From Candidatus Altimarinota bacterium (lineage in GTDB: Bacteria; Patescibacteriota; Gracilibacteria; UBA1369; UM-FILTER-53-11), in contig JAGOUV010000011.1 in assembly GCA_018061065.1 (NCBI GenBank), positions 1 through 49,125 on the forward strand: 49,125 bases of DNA, written 5' to 3'. The position numbers and the translations under genes are program-made. Below, in pieces: positions 41,155 to 49,104 of this stretch. How positions within the stretch are numbered: the first letter of the stretch is position 1; the number at the start of each line of letters is the position of its first letter. The notes beneath the pieces are model-generated. The model was not told the origin of the DNA, did not search any database, and saw only the letters and a list, made by a program, of their open reading frames with translations.

Positions 41155-42171
41155 CTAATGCAGAGTTTTTCGTACTAACGTAACAAAGCCTTCTATGTCT
41201 TCTGCTGTTGTATCGAATGAAGTAACCCAACGCAATCCTCGCGGTTCTTCAAAGAACAGGTATTCAGTTTGAAGTTTTGGTACGTATTTACGTGGCATAT
41301 CTCCAAAGATAATATTTGTCTCAACTTTTTGAGTTATTTTAACTCCAGATATTTCAGAGAGTTTTTTGGCTAGTAATTGAGCCATCTCATTTGCATGACG
41401 AGCATTTTTGAGCCAAAGATCTTTCGTAAAGAAAGCCTCAAACTGAGCTGCGATAAAGCGCATTTTTGAAGGCAGCTGCGTGCATTGCTGGCGTACGCGT
41501 CCAAAGTGTTCAGCGAGTTTTTTGTTGAAAATTACCACGGCTTCACCCAGCATCATGCCATTTTTTGTTCCACCAAATGAAATAATATCTACTCCTGCTT
41601 TATTGGTAATTTCTTTAATATCCACATTAAGAGCTGCTACCGCATTCGAAATACGAGCTCCATCAACATGCAGAAACATATTATTTTTGTGAGCCAAGTC
41701 GCCAATAGCCTTTATCTCTTTAGGAGAGTACAAAGTCCCAAGCTCAGTTGATTGTGCTATAGAGATGACTTTCGGTAATGGCAAGTGGTCAGCAGTTGTC
41801 GTAAGATAGTGTTTAATTTGATCAGGAGTTATTTTGCCATTTTCAGAGGGTATTGTAAGAAGTTTGCAGCCAGTAATCTTTTCAGCGGCGCCTGCTTCAT
41901 GACAGTTAATGTGAGCGGTTTCTGCGCAGATGATTCCATTGAAAGAATCGGTACAGGCTTTTAGGCTGACGATATTTGCCCCAGTCCCACCAAATACAAA
42001 AAAGACATCTACATTTTTGCCGAATACCTTTTTGAATTTTTCAATCGCTCGAGGTGTATAAGGATCACTGCCGTATGCTGCAAAATGTCCTACGTTTGCA
42101 TCAGCTATTGCTTGAAGAATATCAGGGTGTATACCTGCATTGTTATCACTGGCAAAAGTACGAATATTCAT
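41155..42171 (-). CDS. ltaE: Low-specificity threonine aldolase family protein
   Basis: 338-residue PLP enzyme of the threonine aldolase/beta-eliminating lyase family, which splits threonine to glycine and acetaldehyde. FASDNNAGIHPDIL opens the fold, VFGGTGANIVSLKA is the cofactor phosphate site, HVDGARISNA holds the conserved Asp-Gly-Ala-Arg, and SFGGTKNGMMLGE holds the PLP lysine. Length is normal. It could give the cell glycine, useful with a reduced metabolism. It lies downstream of tRNA-Asn with a 140-bp gap that contains the third copy of the dispersed repeat. Confidence 0.92.
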   Translation of the reverse strand: MNIRTFASDNNAGIHPDILQAIADANVGHFAAYGSDPYTPRAIEKFKKVFGKNVDVFFVFGGTGANIVSLKACTDSFNGIICAETAHINCHEAGAAEKITGCKLLTIPSENGKITPDQIKHYLTTTADHLPLPKVISIAQSTELGTLYSPKEIKAIGDLAHKNNMFLHVDGARISNAVAALNVDIKEITNKAGVDIISFGGTKNGMMLGEAVVIFNKKLAEHFGRVRQQCTQLPSKMRFIAAQFEAFFTKDLWLKNARHANEMAQLLAKKLSEISGVKITQKVETNIIFGDMPRKYVPKLQTEYLFFEEPRGLRWVTSFDTTAEDIEGFVTLVRKTLH

Positions 42172-42224
42172 AATGGAACTTGGTAGTTAGATTAAAAACA
42201 CCTGGCTCATTATACATCACTGTT

Positions 42225-42270
42225 GGGATTGCGTCCGATTTTCCATTTTGCAAAATTAGGAGCCGAACGA
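42225..42270 (-). repeat. Dispersed intergenic repeat, diverged copy 3, inverted
   Basis: Read on the minus strand it keeps GGCTCC and GGACGCAATCCC of the other copies, with the 12-bp palindrome ATTTTGCAAAAT (42245-42256) in between. Likeness is partial, so membership is tentative. Confidence 0.4.
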
Positions 42271-42311
42271 GAAAAAGCTTTATTTGAAGGGATAAACGTA
42301 CTATTTATTTG

Positions 42312-42386
42312 TGGCTCCGGAGCCCGGACTCGAACCGGGAACCATCTCGTTAACAGCGAGCCGCTCCACCATTGAGCTACTCCGGA
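42312..42386 (-). tRNA. tRNA-Asn (GTT) with encoded CCA
   Basis: A full cloverleaf can be drawn on the minus strand: acceptor TCCGGAG / CTCCGGA, D-arm GCTC...GAGC, anticodon arm CTCGC-TGTTAAC-GAG with anticodon GTT, T-arm CCCGG-TTCGAGT-CCGGG, discriminator G, then CCA. It lies 20 bp after the methylase gene and is probably co-transcribed with it. Confidence 0.95.
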
Positions 42387-42406
42387 ATAAAACGCGGTGA
42401 TGAAAA

Positions 42407-43651
42407 CTAACTTTTGACGAATCTCACGATCTCGCGGGCGACTTGTTGGTCTGGGCGACTATATATGAGAGAGACGTCTTGAAAAGGATCAAATGCTGAC
42501 AAAGTATAACCAAGGCCTTCGATTCGCGCAATAAGCTGATCCGCGATGCTCTCGTGGCGACCTTTTTCACTTCCTGAATTGCCCAAATTCCAGAGCGGAA
42601 AGGCAAAAACAACGGTTGTACCCTTTGGAATCCAGCTGGCCAGGTTCTCGAAAAAATCCATATATAACATAGACAACTCACCCATAATCTTATTTAACTG
42701 CGCGGGGCTGGGACTCTGGCGCAGTGGGGGACCTAGATATGGTTCAGTGATAACGGTGAGAAGTTTTTTCGGATCTTTTGGATTTAGAGAGTTGCGGCCG
42801 ATAACATTTTCCTGAGTTACCTGCGTTGCTGACTTGGTAAACAAACGCACCTCACGGGTTGGTGGCACGCGGAATTGTGCCCGTAGCCAGTCGACGTTTT
42901 GTTGTGCACCATCAATAATTGCGGCATCTTTATCTGACCCCGCGACATTGAATCCCATCAACAGCGCCTCACCCAAGATCGTTCCACTTCCACAGAAAGG
43001 ATCGTAGACCAGGGGAGTACCATCACCCACGCCGAGATTGATCATCACTTGCGCAAGTTTAGGCGGAAGCATTCCAGAAACCGCATCACGATAAGGTTTT
43101 TCGTAGTCACGTTGGCTATATGCGTCGATATCTTGTACCGCGCGTGTCACGCCAATACTCACATGCTCAGGTTTTTCTTCTTTAATAATCCAGACATTGG
43201 TACCAATCGCATCCATGCCCTGCTTGCCGACAAAAACACGATTTACATTGCTGCCTTCGTTGTTGGCAAAAGCGCCGCGCAAACTATTTTCCTTGAGCAT
43301 TTTCTTGATAGACATGAGCAACTTGCGGATTCGAGTCGGATTGCCGCCCTCGCGTTCAGGCCAAAAATTCACGCCAAAGAAAAATTTCTTGTTTTGAAAC
43401 TGCGCTGCTTCAAGGACGATACGGGTCACTTCTTTTTCAATCGCTGCATGGGGAACGTTTTTCTGAAGAATTTCGATAATTTCAACCGTTCCGCCGAGGC
43501 GCTGTAATAGGTCTACAGAGGCAACGGGGAGCTGTTCTACCTCAACAAATCCCTGTCCTTGTTCCCACTGGACGTTGTCACTGCCACAGACCGCCGCGAT
43601 CTCTGCGATCGACAGTTTGGCGTGTTTTCCGATAAGAAAGATAAAGCTCAT
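42407..43651 (-). CDS. TRM11-type RNA N2-guanine methyltransferase family protein
   Basis: 414-residue RNA methyltransferase. The first 170 residues have the style of the THUMP-containing part of Trm11/TrmG10 proteins (GKHAKLSIAEIAAVCG at the start). The catalytic Rossmann domain begins near 205 with motif I YDPFCGSGTILGEALLMG, then VAGSDKDAAIIDGAQQNVDW, and motif IV TEPYLGPPL, which takes the place of the common DPPYG. In archaea and eukaryotes this family makes m2G10 in tRNA; homologues are frequent in CPR genomes. The neighbouring tRNA gene fits such a role but proves nothing. Confidence 0.85.
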   Translation of the reverse strand: MSFIFLIGKHAKLSIAEIAAVCGSDNVQWEQGQGFVEVEQLPVASVDLLQRLGGTVEIIEILQKNVPHAAIEKEVTRIVLEAAQFQNKKFFFGVNFWPEREGGNPTRIRKLLMSIKKMLKENSLRGAFANNEGSNVNRVFVGKQGMDAIGTNVWIIKEEKPEHVSIGVTRAVQDIDAYSQRDYEKPYRDAVSGMLPPKLAQVMINLGVGDGTPLVYDPFCGSGTILGEALLMGFNVAGSDKDAAIIDGAQQNVDWLRAQFRVPPTREVRLFTKSATQVTQENVIGRNSLNPKDPKKLLTVITEPYLGPPLRQSPSPAQLNKIMGELSMLYMDFFENLASWIPKGTTVVFAFPLWNLGNSGSEKGRHESIADQLIARIEGLGYTLSAFDPFQDVSLIYSRPDQQVAREIVRFVKS

Positions 43652-43661
43652 GTGGCCGTAC

Positions 43662-43819
43662 TATACTATATATAGTTTGACTTGTAACAAAAATATTACG
43701 GCTCTTCGTTCCCGGGAACGAATTTTGGGGAGGTGGATGGCTTCTACATGCCAATAAATAGTTCTAAAAGTCTGCCCGGGCAGACTTTAGATACGCAACA
43801 TATACTTATATATAGTTTG
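43662..43819. repeat. Paired palindromes and direct repeats upstream of ssb
   Basis: The 267-bp divergent gap between the methylase and ssb (43652-43918) holds TATACTATATATAGTTTG (43662-43679) and its near copy TATACTTATATATAGTTTG (43801-43819). Between them lie two perfect palindromes with a CCCGGG centre: TTCGTTCCCGGGAACGAA (43705-43722) and a 22-bp one, AAAGTCTGCCC and its complement (43767-43788). No gene is seen in the gap; ssb promoter elements are probably in the last 60 bp (TATGAAT near 43890). Confidence 0.7.
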
Positions 43820-43918
43820 CCCGCGGGGAAAAGGCTGGCAATTCGAAAATCGGAAAATCTCTTCCTTTCCTGCTCGCCATTCGCTACCTTATGAATAGTA
43901 TTTCTTAAGTTTTTTGCT

Positions 43919-44398
43919 ATGGCATTCTCACTCAATAAAGCACAGTTAATTGGTAACGTAACCCGTGAACCAGAGGTTCGCGTGGCAGGAACACAGAAGG
44001 TCGCTACCATTGGTATCGCCACAAATTTCTCTTGGACAGACGCAGCTGGCCAGCGCAAAGAGAAGGCCGAGTTTCACAATGTCGTTGCATGGAGAAAATT
44101 GGCAGAGTTAATTGAAAAATACGTTCACAAGGGCAACAAGATTTATGTAGAAGGACGCATGCAGACCCGCGAATGGGAAGGTGAGGACGGTGTAAAACGC
44201 TACAAAACTGAAATTGTTGCCGACAGCATTATTTTATTGGGTGCAAAGGGCGAGCCTACTGGTCACTACAACGCTCAAGAAGATGCTGCCGATACGACTT
44301 CATTCCAAGCTCCCCGTGAACAGCGTTCAGTAAAACAACCCGCTGCTCAGGAGGCTCCGGTAGAAGAAGAAGTTTCAATCGACGACTTGCCGTTCTAG
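43919..44398 (+). CDS. ssb: Single-stranded DNA-binding protein
   Basis: 159-residue SSB. The OB fold spans 1-110: LNKAQLIGNVTREPEVRVAG, EFHNVVAWRKLAELIEKYVH, GNKIYVEGRMQTREWE. A flexible Gln/Ala-rich linker follows, and the acidic tail DDLPF, which recruits repair and replication proteins, ends the protein. All are as expected for a bacterial SSB. It is followed by a long intergenic region with many hairpins. Confidence 0.96.
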   Translation: MAFSLNKAQLIGNVTREPEVRVAGTQKVATIGIATNFSWTDAAGQRKEKAEFHNVVAWRKLAELIEKYVHKGNKIYVEGRMQTREWEGEDGVKRYKTEIVADSIILLGAKGEPTGHYNAQEDAADTTSFQAPREQRSVKQPAAQEAPVEEEVSIDDLPF

Positions 44399-45166
44399 TA
44401 GCACGGCAAAAAATTCTGCAGGTGACGAAGCAGGACGCAATTTGTAGATTTTGAATAAGTTCTTCCTTGTTGGGCGTCACACGGTGACGCCGCGAGGCAA
44501 GGCGAAGATCTGGCTTTTGCCAGTCTGAGCCGCAGCTGAGCTTATATTTAAGAAGCGGTGGTCTGATTGGGCACGTGTGTTCTGGCAAAGCCAGGAAGGC
44601 ACAGAGGTGAGACCACCGCTCCAACGCAATACTTTTTCGGATCCTATCTGCCTTAACATATTAAGTGTGGAGACAGAGGACTGTAGTCGCCTTGCGGCGT
44701 TGAAAAAGCGGTAGAGAATACGAGTCGACTACGTTCTCATATTCCATCTCCGTCGCGTGGCGGAGAAACCTCCCTACCGTTCTTGGGTGGATGTTTTTTA
44801 TGCATTTTACCGAAGCAAAGTGCTAAGACCTTGCCCACCAAGGTCTTAATTATTTGTTTTGTATTTTTGGTGTCGAAGTCCACGTCTCTATAAAAGAGGG
44901 CAGGCAAACGACTTTTTGTAAGGTTTGTTTTTGTATGTTTTTGTTGCCTCATCCGTCATATAGACAGAGTGAGGATACTTTTCATGTGTTGGGAGCGGTA
45001 GCCGGCCGTTCCACGCTTGAAAAGTAGGGAGAAGCGAAGGGGAAGAAATGATAAGTAACTTCCCACCGCGCATCCTCCCCACTTTCCAGCATTTGTTTCA
45101 AGAAAGTTTATTGTAGAGAGGCCCAGGTTTTAAATGATCGAATCTGTTTTCACTTCCGGAATGTAT
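44399..45166. other. Long structured intergenic region, possible RNA gene
   Basis: About 770 bp without a convincing protein gene; open frames of 60-71 codons on the minus strand have atypical composition. Many helices are visible: GGCGTCAC-ACG-GTGACGCC (44473-44491); CTGGC-TTTT-GCCAG (44510-44523); an 11-bp outer stem AGCGGTGGTCT / AGACCACCGCT (44554-44620) with inner CTGGC / GCCAG; GTAGTCG / CGACTAC (44683-44732) enclosing CGCC-TTGC-GGCG; TCTCCG / CGGAGA (44747-44766); AAGACCTTG-CCCAC-CAAGGTCTT (44825-44847); TACTTTTC / GAAAAGTA (44976-45026) enclosing GGAGCGG / CCGTTCC. A minus-strand promoter at 45173-45201 points into the region, but ssb readthrough on the plus strand is also possible, so the strand is open. 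Confidence 0.5.
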
Positions 45167-45172
45167 TAAATC

Positions 45173-45201
45173 ATTATAACACTTTTCTCTATTGTGTTCA
45201 A
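45173..45201 (-). promoter_or_regulatory. Promoter pointing into the structured region
   Basis: On the minus strand TTGAAC (45196-45201), 17 bp, TATAAT (45173-45178); transcription would start near 45166. The -35 box nearly abuts the plus-strand promoter (TTGTGT at 45192, TATAAT at 45213-45218) of the gene at 45244, so the two overlap. Confidence 0.6.
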
Positions 45202-45243
45202 TAGGCTTCTGCTATAATCACACCTTAAATAACGAATGCATAT

Positions 45244-45870
45244 ATGGGACACGAAGGGCTCACCGCTGTTATACAAACTGACCTGGAAAAGGGCGATCTT
45301 ATCCCTCCTCCTCAGGGGTTAGCAAAGGTGTTATCAGAACAATTTCATGGCGTGCACGTAAATCCCGAGGCAGGAAGGGTGGTTATTCTTAACCAGCAAT
45401 TTCCCCATCAACCTCCACGGGCTCTTATTAATACAAAAGATGGGACGATTCGATTAGCGGTTGATCATTATGCAGGGAAAGTGGTGCGTGCGCTTTCTCA
45501 TGTTGGCGATGAAGAACGGGTAGTATTACATCGTAATGATCATGGTGTGGAGAGAGTAGAGGCTCCTGTCATTTTTCAGATAGAACGTCTTTTCCAAAGG
45601 CTACCGGGGGAATTTGCATTACGTTGTATTCACAATGGGGCAAATAGGGAAACAAATGTTGACCATACAGATTTTGGCCGAGAGAGACGTGCGGTAGGAG
45701 ATTGGTTCGAACAAGAATGCCGCGAAATGTCAGACATGTTTCCACACCAAAAACCTCACCTTGGAGTTGAGTACGATATGCTTAGTGGTATGCTTGCTGG
45801 TCGGCCGGATATATTACAGAAGATTTTTGGTCCTGAACTTTTGAGAATTCTTGATACATCTAAACGTTAG
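45244..45870 (+). CDS. Hypothetical protein
   Basis: 208-residue soluble protein, not recognised. A first part (1-80) has strands such as RVVILNQQFPHQPPRALINT and GTIRLAVDHYAGKVVRAL; a second part is helical with many His and Glu (VEAPVIFQIERLFQRL, WFEQECREMSDMFPHQKPHL). TATAAT lies 25 nt upstream. The 3' end overlaps the convergent SGNH gene by 11 bp. No signal peptide or membrane segment. Confidence 0.7.
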   Translation: MGHEGLTAVIQTDLEKGDLIPPPQGLAKVLSEQFHGVHVNPEAGRVVILNQQFPHQPPRALINTKDGTIRLAVDHYAGKVVRALSHVGDEERVVLHRNDHGVERVEAPVIFQIERLFQRLPGEFALRCIHNGANRETNVDHTDFGRERRAVGDWFEQECREMSDMFPHQKPHLGVEYDMLSGMLAGRPDILQKIFGPELLRILDTSKR

Positions 45871-47104
45871 ATGTTTTCTCGTTGATGTTCGCCGCTTTTT
45901 TTACAAATGCCGCAATTTCTTTTTTCATTTTGCCACTGGGGTGCAGGCCGTCTTTTGAACGTGGATAACGTGGGTCGTCGTAAGGCATATTTTTTTCTAA
46001 ATCAATGAGTGCTTCTACGCGTCCCGCGGCATATTCTGCACGAATATGTTCATTGAGCTGCCTCGTCATTTCTTCCGCAATCTGTGCATAGGCACGTTCG
46101 CCATCTTCATTGAGTAGTTCTGGTGGTTTTTTTCCTGCCGACCGAGCTTTCTCAGCCTTATTTCTTAATCTTTCTGCGACCCGACCCGCACACTTTTTTT
46201 CATCCCAATCGTACATCGTGCAGGCCACCACAGGCATATTATACGCGTGGGCTTTGTTTGTTATGGTGGTGAGATCTCCCGCAATACTCGCTACGTATTT
46301 CTTAATATCCGCCGTGACATCTTTACCATTTTGAGCCTTCAGTGCGAGTGTTGTTGCCGCGCCTGCAATGTTATTAACACCTCCTAAAAACACCGCGCAC
46401 TCGCCGGCATTTTCAGCAGTGGGATTAAAGTTTTCAACCATCCATTTTGTAGACTGACCACCTTTGGCGCAGGTCTTAGTGCCGGGAATATCGCGTGCAT
46501 AGCCTCCAGCTGATTTATCGAGTGCAGGATCGGTGATCGAGTCACCTATGAGGGTAACTTTTTCCGCGTCGCGTGATTCACTTAGTCGAGATATAACTTC
46601 GGGCTTTTGTTCTTGTGGAGCAGGTGCAACGGCTCCTGCTGCCGGGGCGGGCTCCGCCTTGGGAGATTGTTGAGGCTCACGAATTTGCGGCTCCTCTGTA
46701 GGTAGTGGTTCTTTACTCGCCGTAACTGTATACCCGTTCCAGATAGTTATATAACGGCCATCGGCACGATAAAAATTACCCTGATCACCGCGCACACCAT
46801 CGATTATTTCTCCTCGTGTTGTTGTGATGCGCACATGTGAATAGTCTGCTGGAATTATATGCGAAAGTCCCATAATCCACTCTAAGCGTGGCGGCACTTT
46901 GCTAAAATTAAGCTTCATTGAAAGTTTATCGCCCTCAGTTTTTTTATCTTCTCCCACTAGATCCAGACACACACTCGTATCTAAACCGCTGAGCTCCTCA
47001 CGCGTCTGGGCATTGAGGATTTTCTCCTTAATCTCTGCAGCGGGATTCGGTGTAGGGGGCAGCGTTTCAGGGACTTTTGGTAGTGGTTGTTCTGGTGTGG
47101 CCAT
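45860..47104 (-). CDS. SGNH/GDSL-type hydrolase
   Basis: 414 residues from ATG 47104 (MATPEQPLPKVPETLPPTPN); a longer frame starts at 47122. Residues about 1-135 are an unrecognised domain with IIPADYSHVRITTTRGEIID and GNFYRADGRYITIWNGYTVT, then a Pro/Ala/Glu-rich linker. The C-terminal SGNH domain has block I TLIGDSITD (Ser189), block III FLGGVNN (Gly and Asn) and block V DGLHPSG with the Asp/His pair. The enzymes cleave esters of lipids or sugars. There is no signal peptide, so the site of action is unclear. It diverges from gmk. Confidence 0.85.
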   Translation of the reverse strand: MATPEQPLPKVPETLPPTPNPAAEIKEKILNAQTREELSGLDTSVCLDLVGEDKKTEGDKLSMKLNFSKVPPRLEWIMGLSHIIPADYSHVRITTTRGEIIDGVRGDQGNFYRADGRYITIWNGYTVTASKEPLPTEEPQIREPQQSPKAEPAPAAGAVAPAPQEQKPEVISRLSESRDAEKVTLIGDSITDPALDKSAGGYARDIPGTKTCAKGGQSTKWMVENFNPTAENAGECAVFLGGVNNIAGAATTLALKAQNGKDVTADIKKYVASIAGDLTTITNKAHAYNMPVVACTMYDWDEKKCAGRVAERLRNKAEKARSAGKKPPELLNEDGERAYAQIAEEMTRQLNEHIRAEYAAGRVEALIDLEKNMPYDDPRYPRSKDGLHPSGKMKKEIAAFVKKAANINEKTSNV

Positions 47105-47165
47105 TTTGAAAATGTATCTCATCAGTATACCGGATTTCGGCCTCTTTTGCTACAATGCCCACGTT

Positions 47166-47735
47166 ATGCCGACAGGAATGTTTTTTCTCATACTAGGCCC
47201 CTCGGGATCGGGAAAGGGAACAGTGATCACGCACCTTAAAAAAGCCCTTTCAGAGGCCGTTTTTCCGCTGTCATGTACTACGCGTCCGCCGCGTCCACGG
47301 GAAAAAGACGGAGAGGTCTATAATTTTGTGACTAAAGAAGAATTTCGCCGACGAATTGATGCAGGGGAATTTTTGGAGTGGGCACTTGTGCACAATGACA
47401 ACATGTATGGCACGCTCAAGCAGCCGATTATGGATGCGCTCGATGCGGGAAAGTTGGTGATCCGTGAGGTGGATATGCAGGGCGTCGAGTCGATTCGCAA
47501 GATTTTTGGTCCCGATCGTGTGAAAGCGATTTTTATTACATCACCCTCTTGGGAAAGTTTGAAGACGCGTATTCTTAAACGAAGCCAATTGCCCGATGAA
47601 GAGCTGCACCAGCGCGAAGAAAGCTATAAAAAAGAGATGCTGTTTGCCTCACAGTGCGACTATGTGGTGATGAGTGAAGATGGAAAAATCCCCGAGGTCT
47701 GCGCGGAGGTAGAGGGGATTATCAGGCGCAGTTGA
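47166..47735 (+). CDS. gmk: Guanylate kinase
   Basis: 189-residue GMP kinase (GMP + ATP to GDP + ADP). P-loop LGPSGSGKGT, GMP site SCTTRPPRPREKDGEVYNFV, FLEWALVHNDNMYGT, and lid-region EVDMQGVESIRK are all present. ATG 47166 was chosen; the frame is open far upstream across the SGNH gene, which is not real coding here. TACAAT ends 9 nt before the ATG. The conserved Gly-Thr after the P-loop Lys is normal. Confidence 0.95.
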   Translation: MPTGMFFLILGPSGSGKGTVITHLKKALSEAVFPLSCTTRPPRPREKDGEVYNFVTKEEFRRRIDAGEFLEWALVHNDNMYGTLKQPIMDALDAGKLVIREVDMQGVESIRKIFGPDRVKAIFITSPSWESLKTRILKRSQLPDEELHQREESYKKEMLFASQCDYVVMSEDGKIPEVCAEVEGIIRRS

Positions 47736-47741
47736 GAGTTT

Positions 47742-47966
47742 TTATTTTGGGAAATTTTCCTGAAACCAGCGGAGAAGACTTGTACTCCCTCCTACCACAG
47801 GAATCGATACAAGATAGTACCATTCCAGTCGCATACATACTAAAGTTATTAGCAGAATTGCCGTGAAGGCAAGTATGATTTCCCAATCCTTCATGGCTTT
47901 TCTCCCAGTCCACAGCTGCCATTTAGATTTTCCTTCATTTCGAGTTGTGGCTTTGCTGCCGCTCAT
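47742..47966 (-). CDS. Small membrane protein
   Basis: 74 residues from ATG 47966 (a GTG at 47978 is possible). A polar N-terminus (MSGSKATTRNEGKSKWQLWT) is followed by two close hydrophobic segments (DWEIILAFTAILLITLVCMR and LEWYYLVSIPVVGG). It is convergent to gmk with 6 bp between the stops. Function unknown. Confidence 0.55.
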   Translation of the reverse strand: MSGSKATTRNEGKSKWQLWTGRKAMKDWEIILAFTAILLITLVCMRLEWYYLVSIPVVGGSTSLLRWFQENFPK

Positions 47967-48005
47967 TTGTACTCTCACATTAAAAAATAAATTTGCACAA
48001 GTAAG

Positions 48006-48752
48006 TTAGATGGTTTCATTCTTCTTTTTAATGAGGTTCGCTGCGGATTCAAGCGCCTTGATTTGATCTCCAAATTCACCAACTGCAAAGGAGTATGCCA
48101 ATTCTGCTGGGTATAAAATTACTAAACCACTGGGAAGGCTAATCCTCTGCATATCTTGTTCTGCTGTGCCACTTCTCTGAAATGTCTGGAAAAATGAGCC
48201 GATCTTCGTAGTAGCCTCTATTGAAGACTCACTCATCTCATTTTTTGTCATATCAACAACGATGCCATTCTGGTATAAACCAGCAAATTCAATGCTGTGT
48301 CGAAAGGTATTGGCAAGAGTTTTTGCTACGTTTTTAGTAATTGAATGGCGGTGAATTAGAATATTATCGAGTGCTGCTGGTAGAGCCTGACTTGAATAGG
48401 TGCTAATAAGAACATTAAATAATTTTGGAGTTCGAACCGCCTCTTGGATGGCTGCTCTCTTATCACTATCATCGATTGGACGAATAATCCTAACAGCAAG
48501 ATTAGAATTCTGATAGGAATTGCCAGTTCTCAATACTAAACCATAGTGCACTAAAGCGGCCAACCTACTCCCAGAAGTTCCTGTTACTGAGCTATATCCC
48601 ATAGCTTGGACAGCCCCATCTCTGCCAAAGGGAGTTTTACCAAAAGCGCCTTCTAACATTTGACTAAACTCAATGGCTTGTTCTAGGGATATTGCTGGAT
48701 AAGCCGCACTACGTTCTCTTTTAACACCTAGATCTTTCGATGGATTTTCCAT
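48006..48752 (-). CDS. Hypothetical protein with N-terminal HTH-like region
   Basis: 248 residues. The start SAAYPAISLEQAIEFSQMLE, GRDGAVQAMGYSSVTGTSGS, RLAALVHYGLVLRTGN and NLAVRIIRP is typical of a group of bacterial proteins whose N-terminal part looks like a winged helix; the family has no known function. The C-terminal half has a region AELAYSFAVGEFGDQIKALE. TAAAAT ends 6 nt before the ATG, which suggests a leaderless mRNA. The 247 bp upstream of it (48753-48999) hold no gene; a TTGACAAGGGTGCGT element at 48797-48811 (minus strand) is shared with 24280-24295. Confidence 0.75.
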   Translation of the reverse strand: MENPSKDLGVKRERSAAYPAISLEQAIEFSQMLEGAFGKTPFGRDGAVQAMGYSSVTGTSGSRLAALVHYGLVLRTGNSYQNSNLAVRIIRPIDDSDKRAAIQEAVRTPKLFNVLISTYSSQALPAALDNILIHRHSITKNVAKTLANTFRHSIEFAGLYQNGIVVDMTKNEMSESSIEATTKIGSFFQTFQRSGTAEQDMQRISLPSGLVILYPAELAYSFAVGEFGDQIKALESAANLIKKKNETI

Positions 48753-48999
48753 AGTAGTATTTTAAAGATATAATTCGGTCAAAGCATATCTAATATGACG
48801 CACCCTTGTCAAGGCATTCCCTTGTCTTGTCTGTATAGTTAGTTTTTGCCCTTATATAAAGGATATCTTGCGTCCTAGGTACCTGGCTTTTAGTGTGGGA
48901 TTTTGGGATTATTTATCAGTTAATTTGGGTAGTGAGGGTGTAAATATATTTACTAAAATACAAAAACACATCTGATGAATGGTTCATAAACTCTTACAT

Positions 49000-49073
49000 T
49001 GGTTGGGGAGGAGGGATTCGAACCCCCGATGCCGCCTCCAGAGGGCGGTGCCTTACCACTTGGCGACTCCCCA
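49000..49073 (-). tRNA. tRNA-Gln (CTG) with encoded CCA
   Basis: Cloverleaf on the minus strand: acceptor TGGGGAG / CTCCCCA, D-arm GCCA...GGC, anticodon arm CCGCC-CTCTGGA-GGCGG with anticodon CTG, T-arm GGGGG-TTCGAAT-CCC, discriminator A, then CCA. The U1-A72 acceptor end is usual for glutamine tRNA. The CTG species reads CAG only; a TTG isoacceptor must lie elsewhere. Confidence 0.95.
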
Positions 49074-49098
49074 GTAGCCTAAAGTTTAAGCGAGCGGA

Positions 49099-49104
49099 AT
49101 TATA
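49099..49104 (-). promoter_or_regulatory. -10 box of the tRNA-Gln gene
   Basis: TATAAT on the minus strand, 25 nt before the tRNA 5' end. The -35 box would lie at or past the window edge. Confidence 0.5.

Noticed and set aside
43049-43507. 152-codon plus-strand frame opposite the TRM11-type gene
   Set aside because: Shadow of a recognised methyltransferase; no family features.
44888-45082. Minus-strand 64-codon frame as a gene or tmRNA tag
   Set aside because: The end CPLL does not match known tag endings, no tRNA-like part is near, and composition is not protein-like.
46899-47165. 89-codon N-terminal extension of gmk
   Set aside because: It runs across the SGNH gene and the gmk promoter; the kinase fold begins at 47166.
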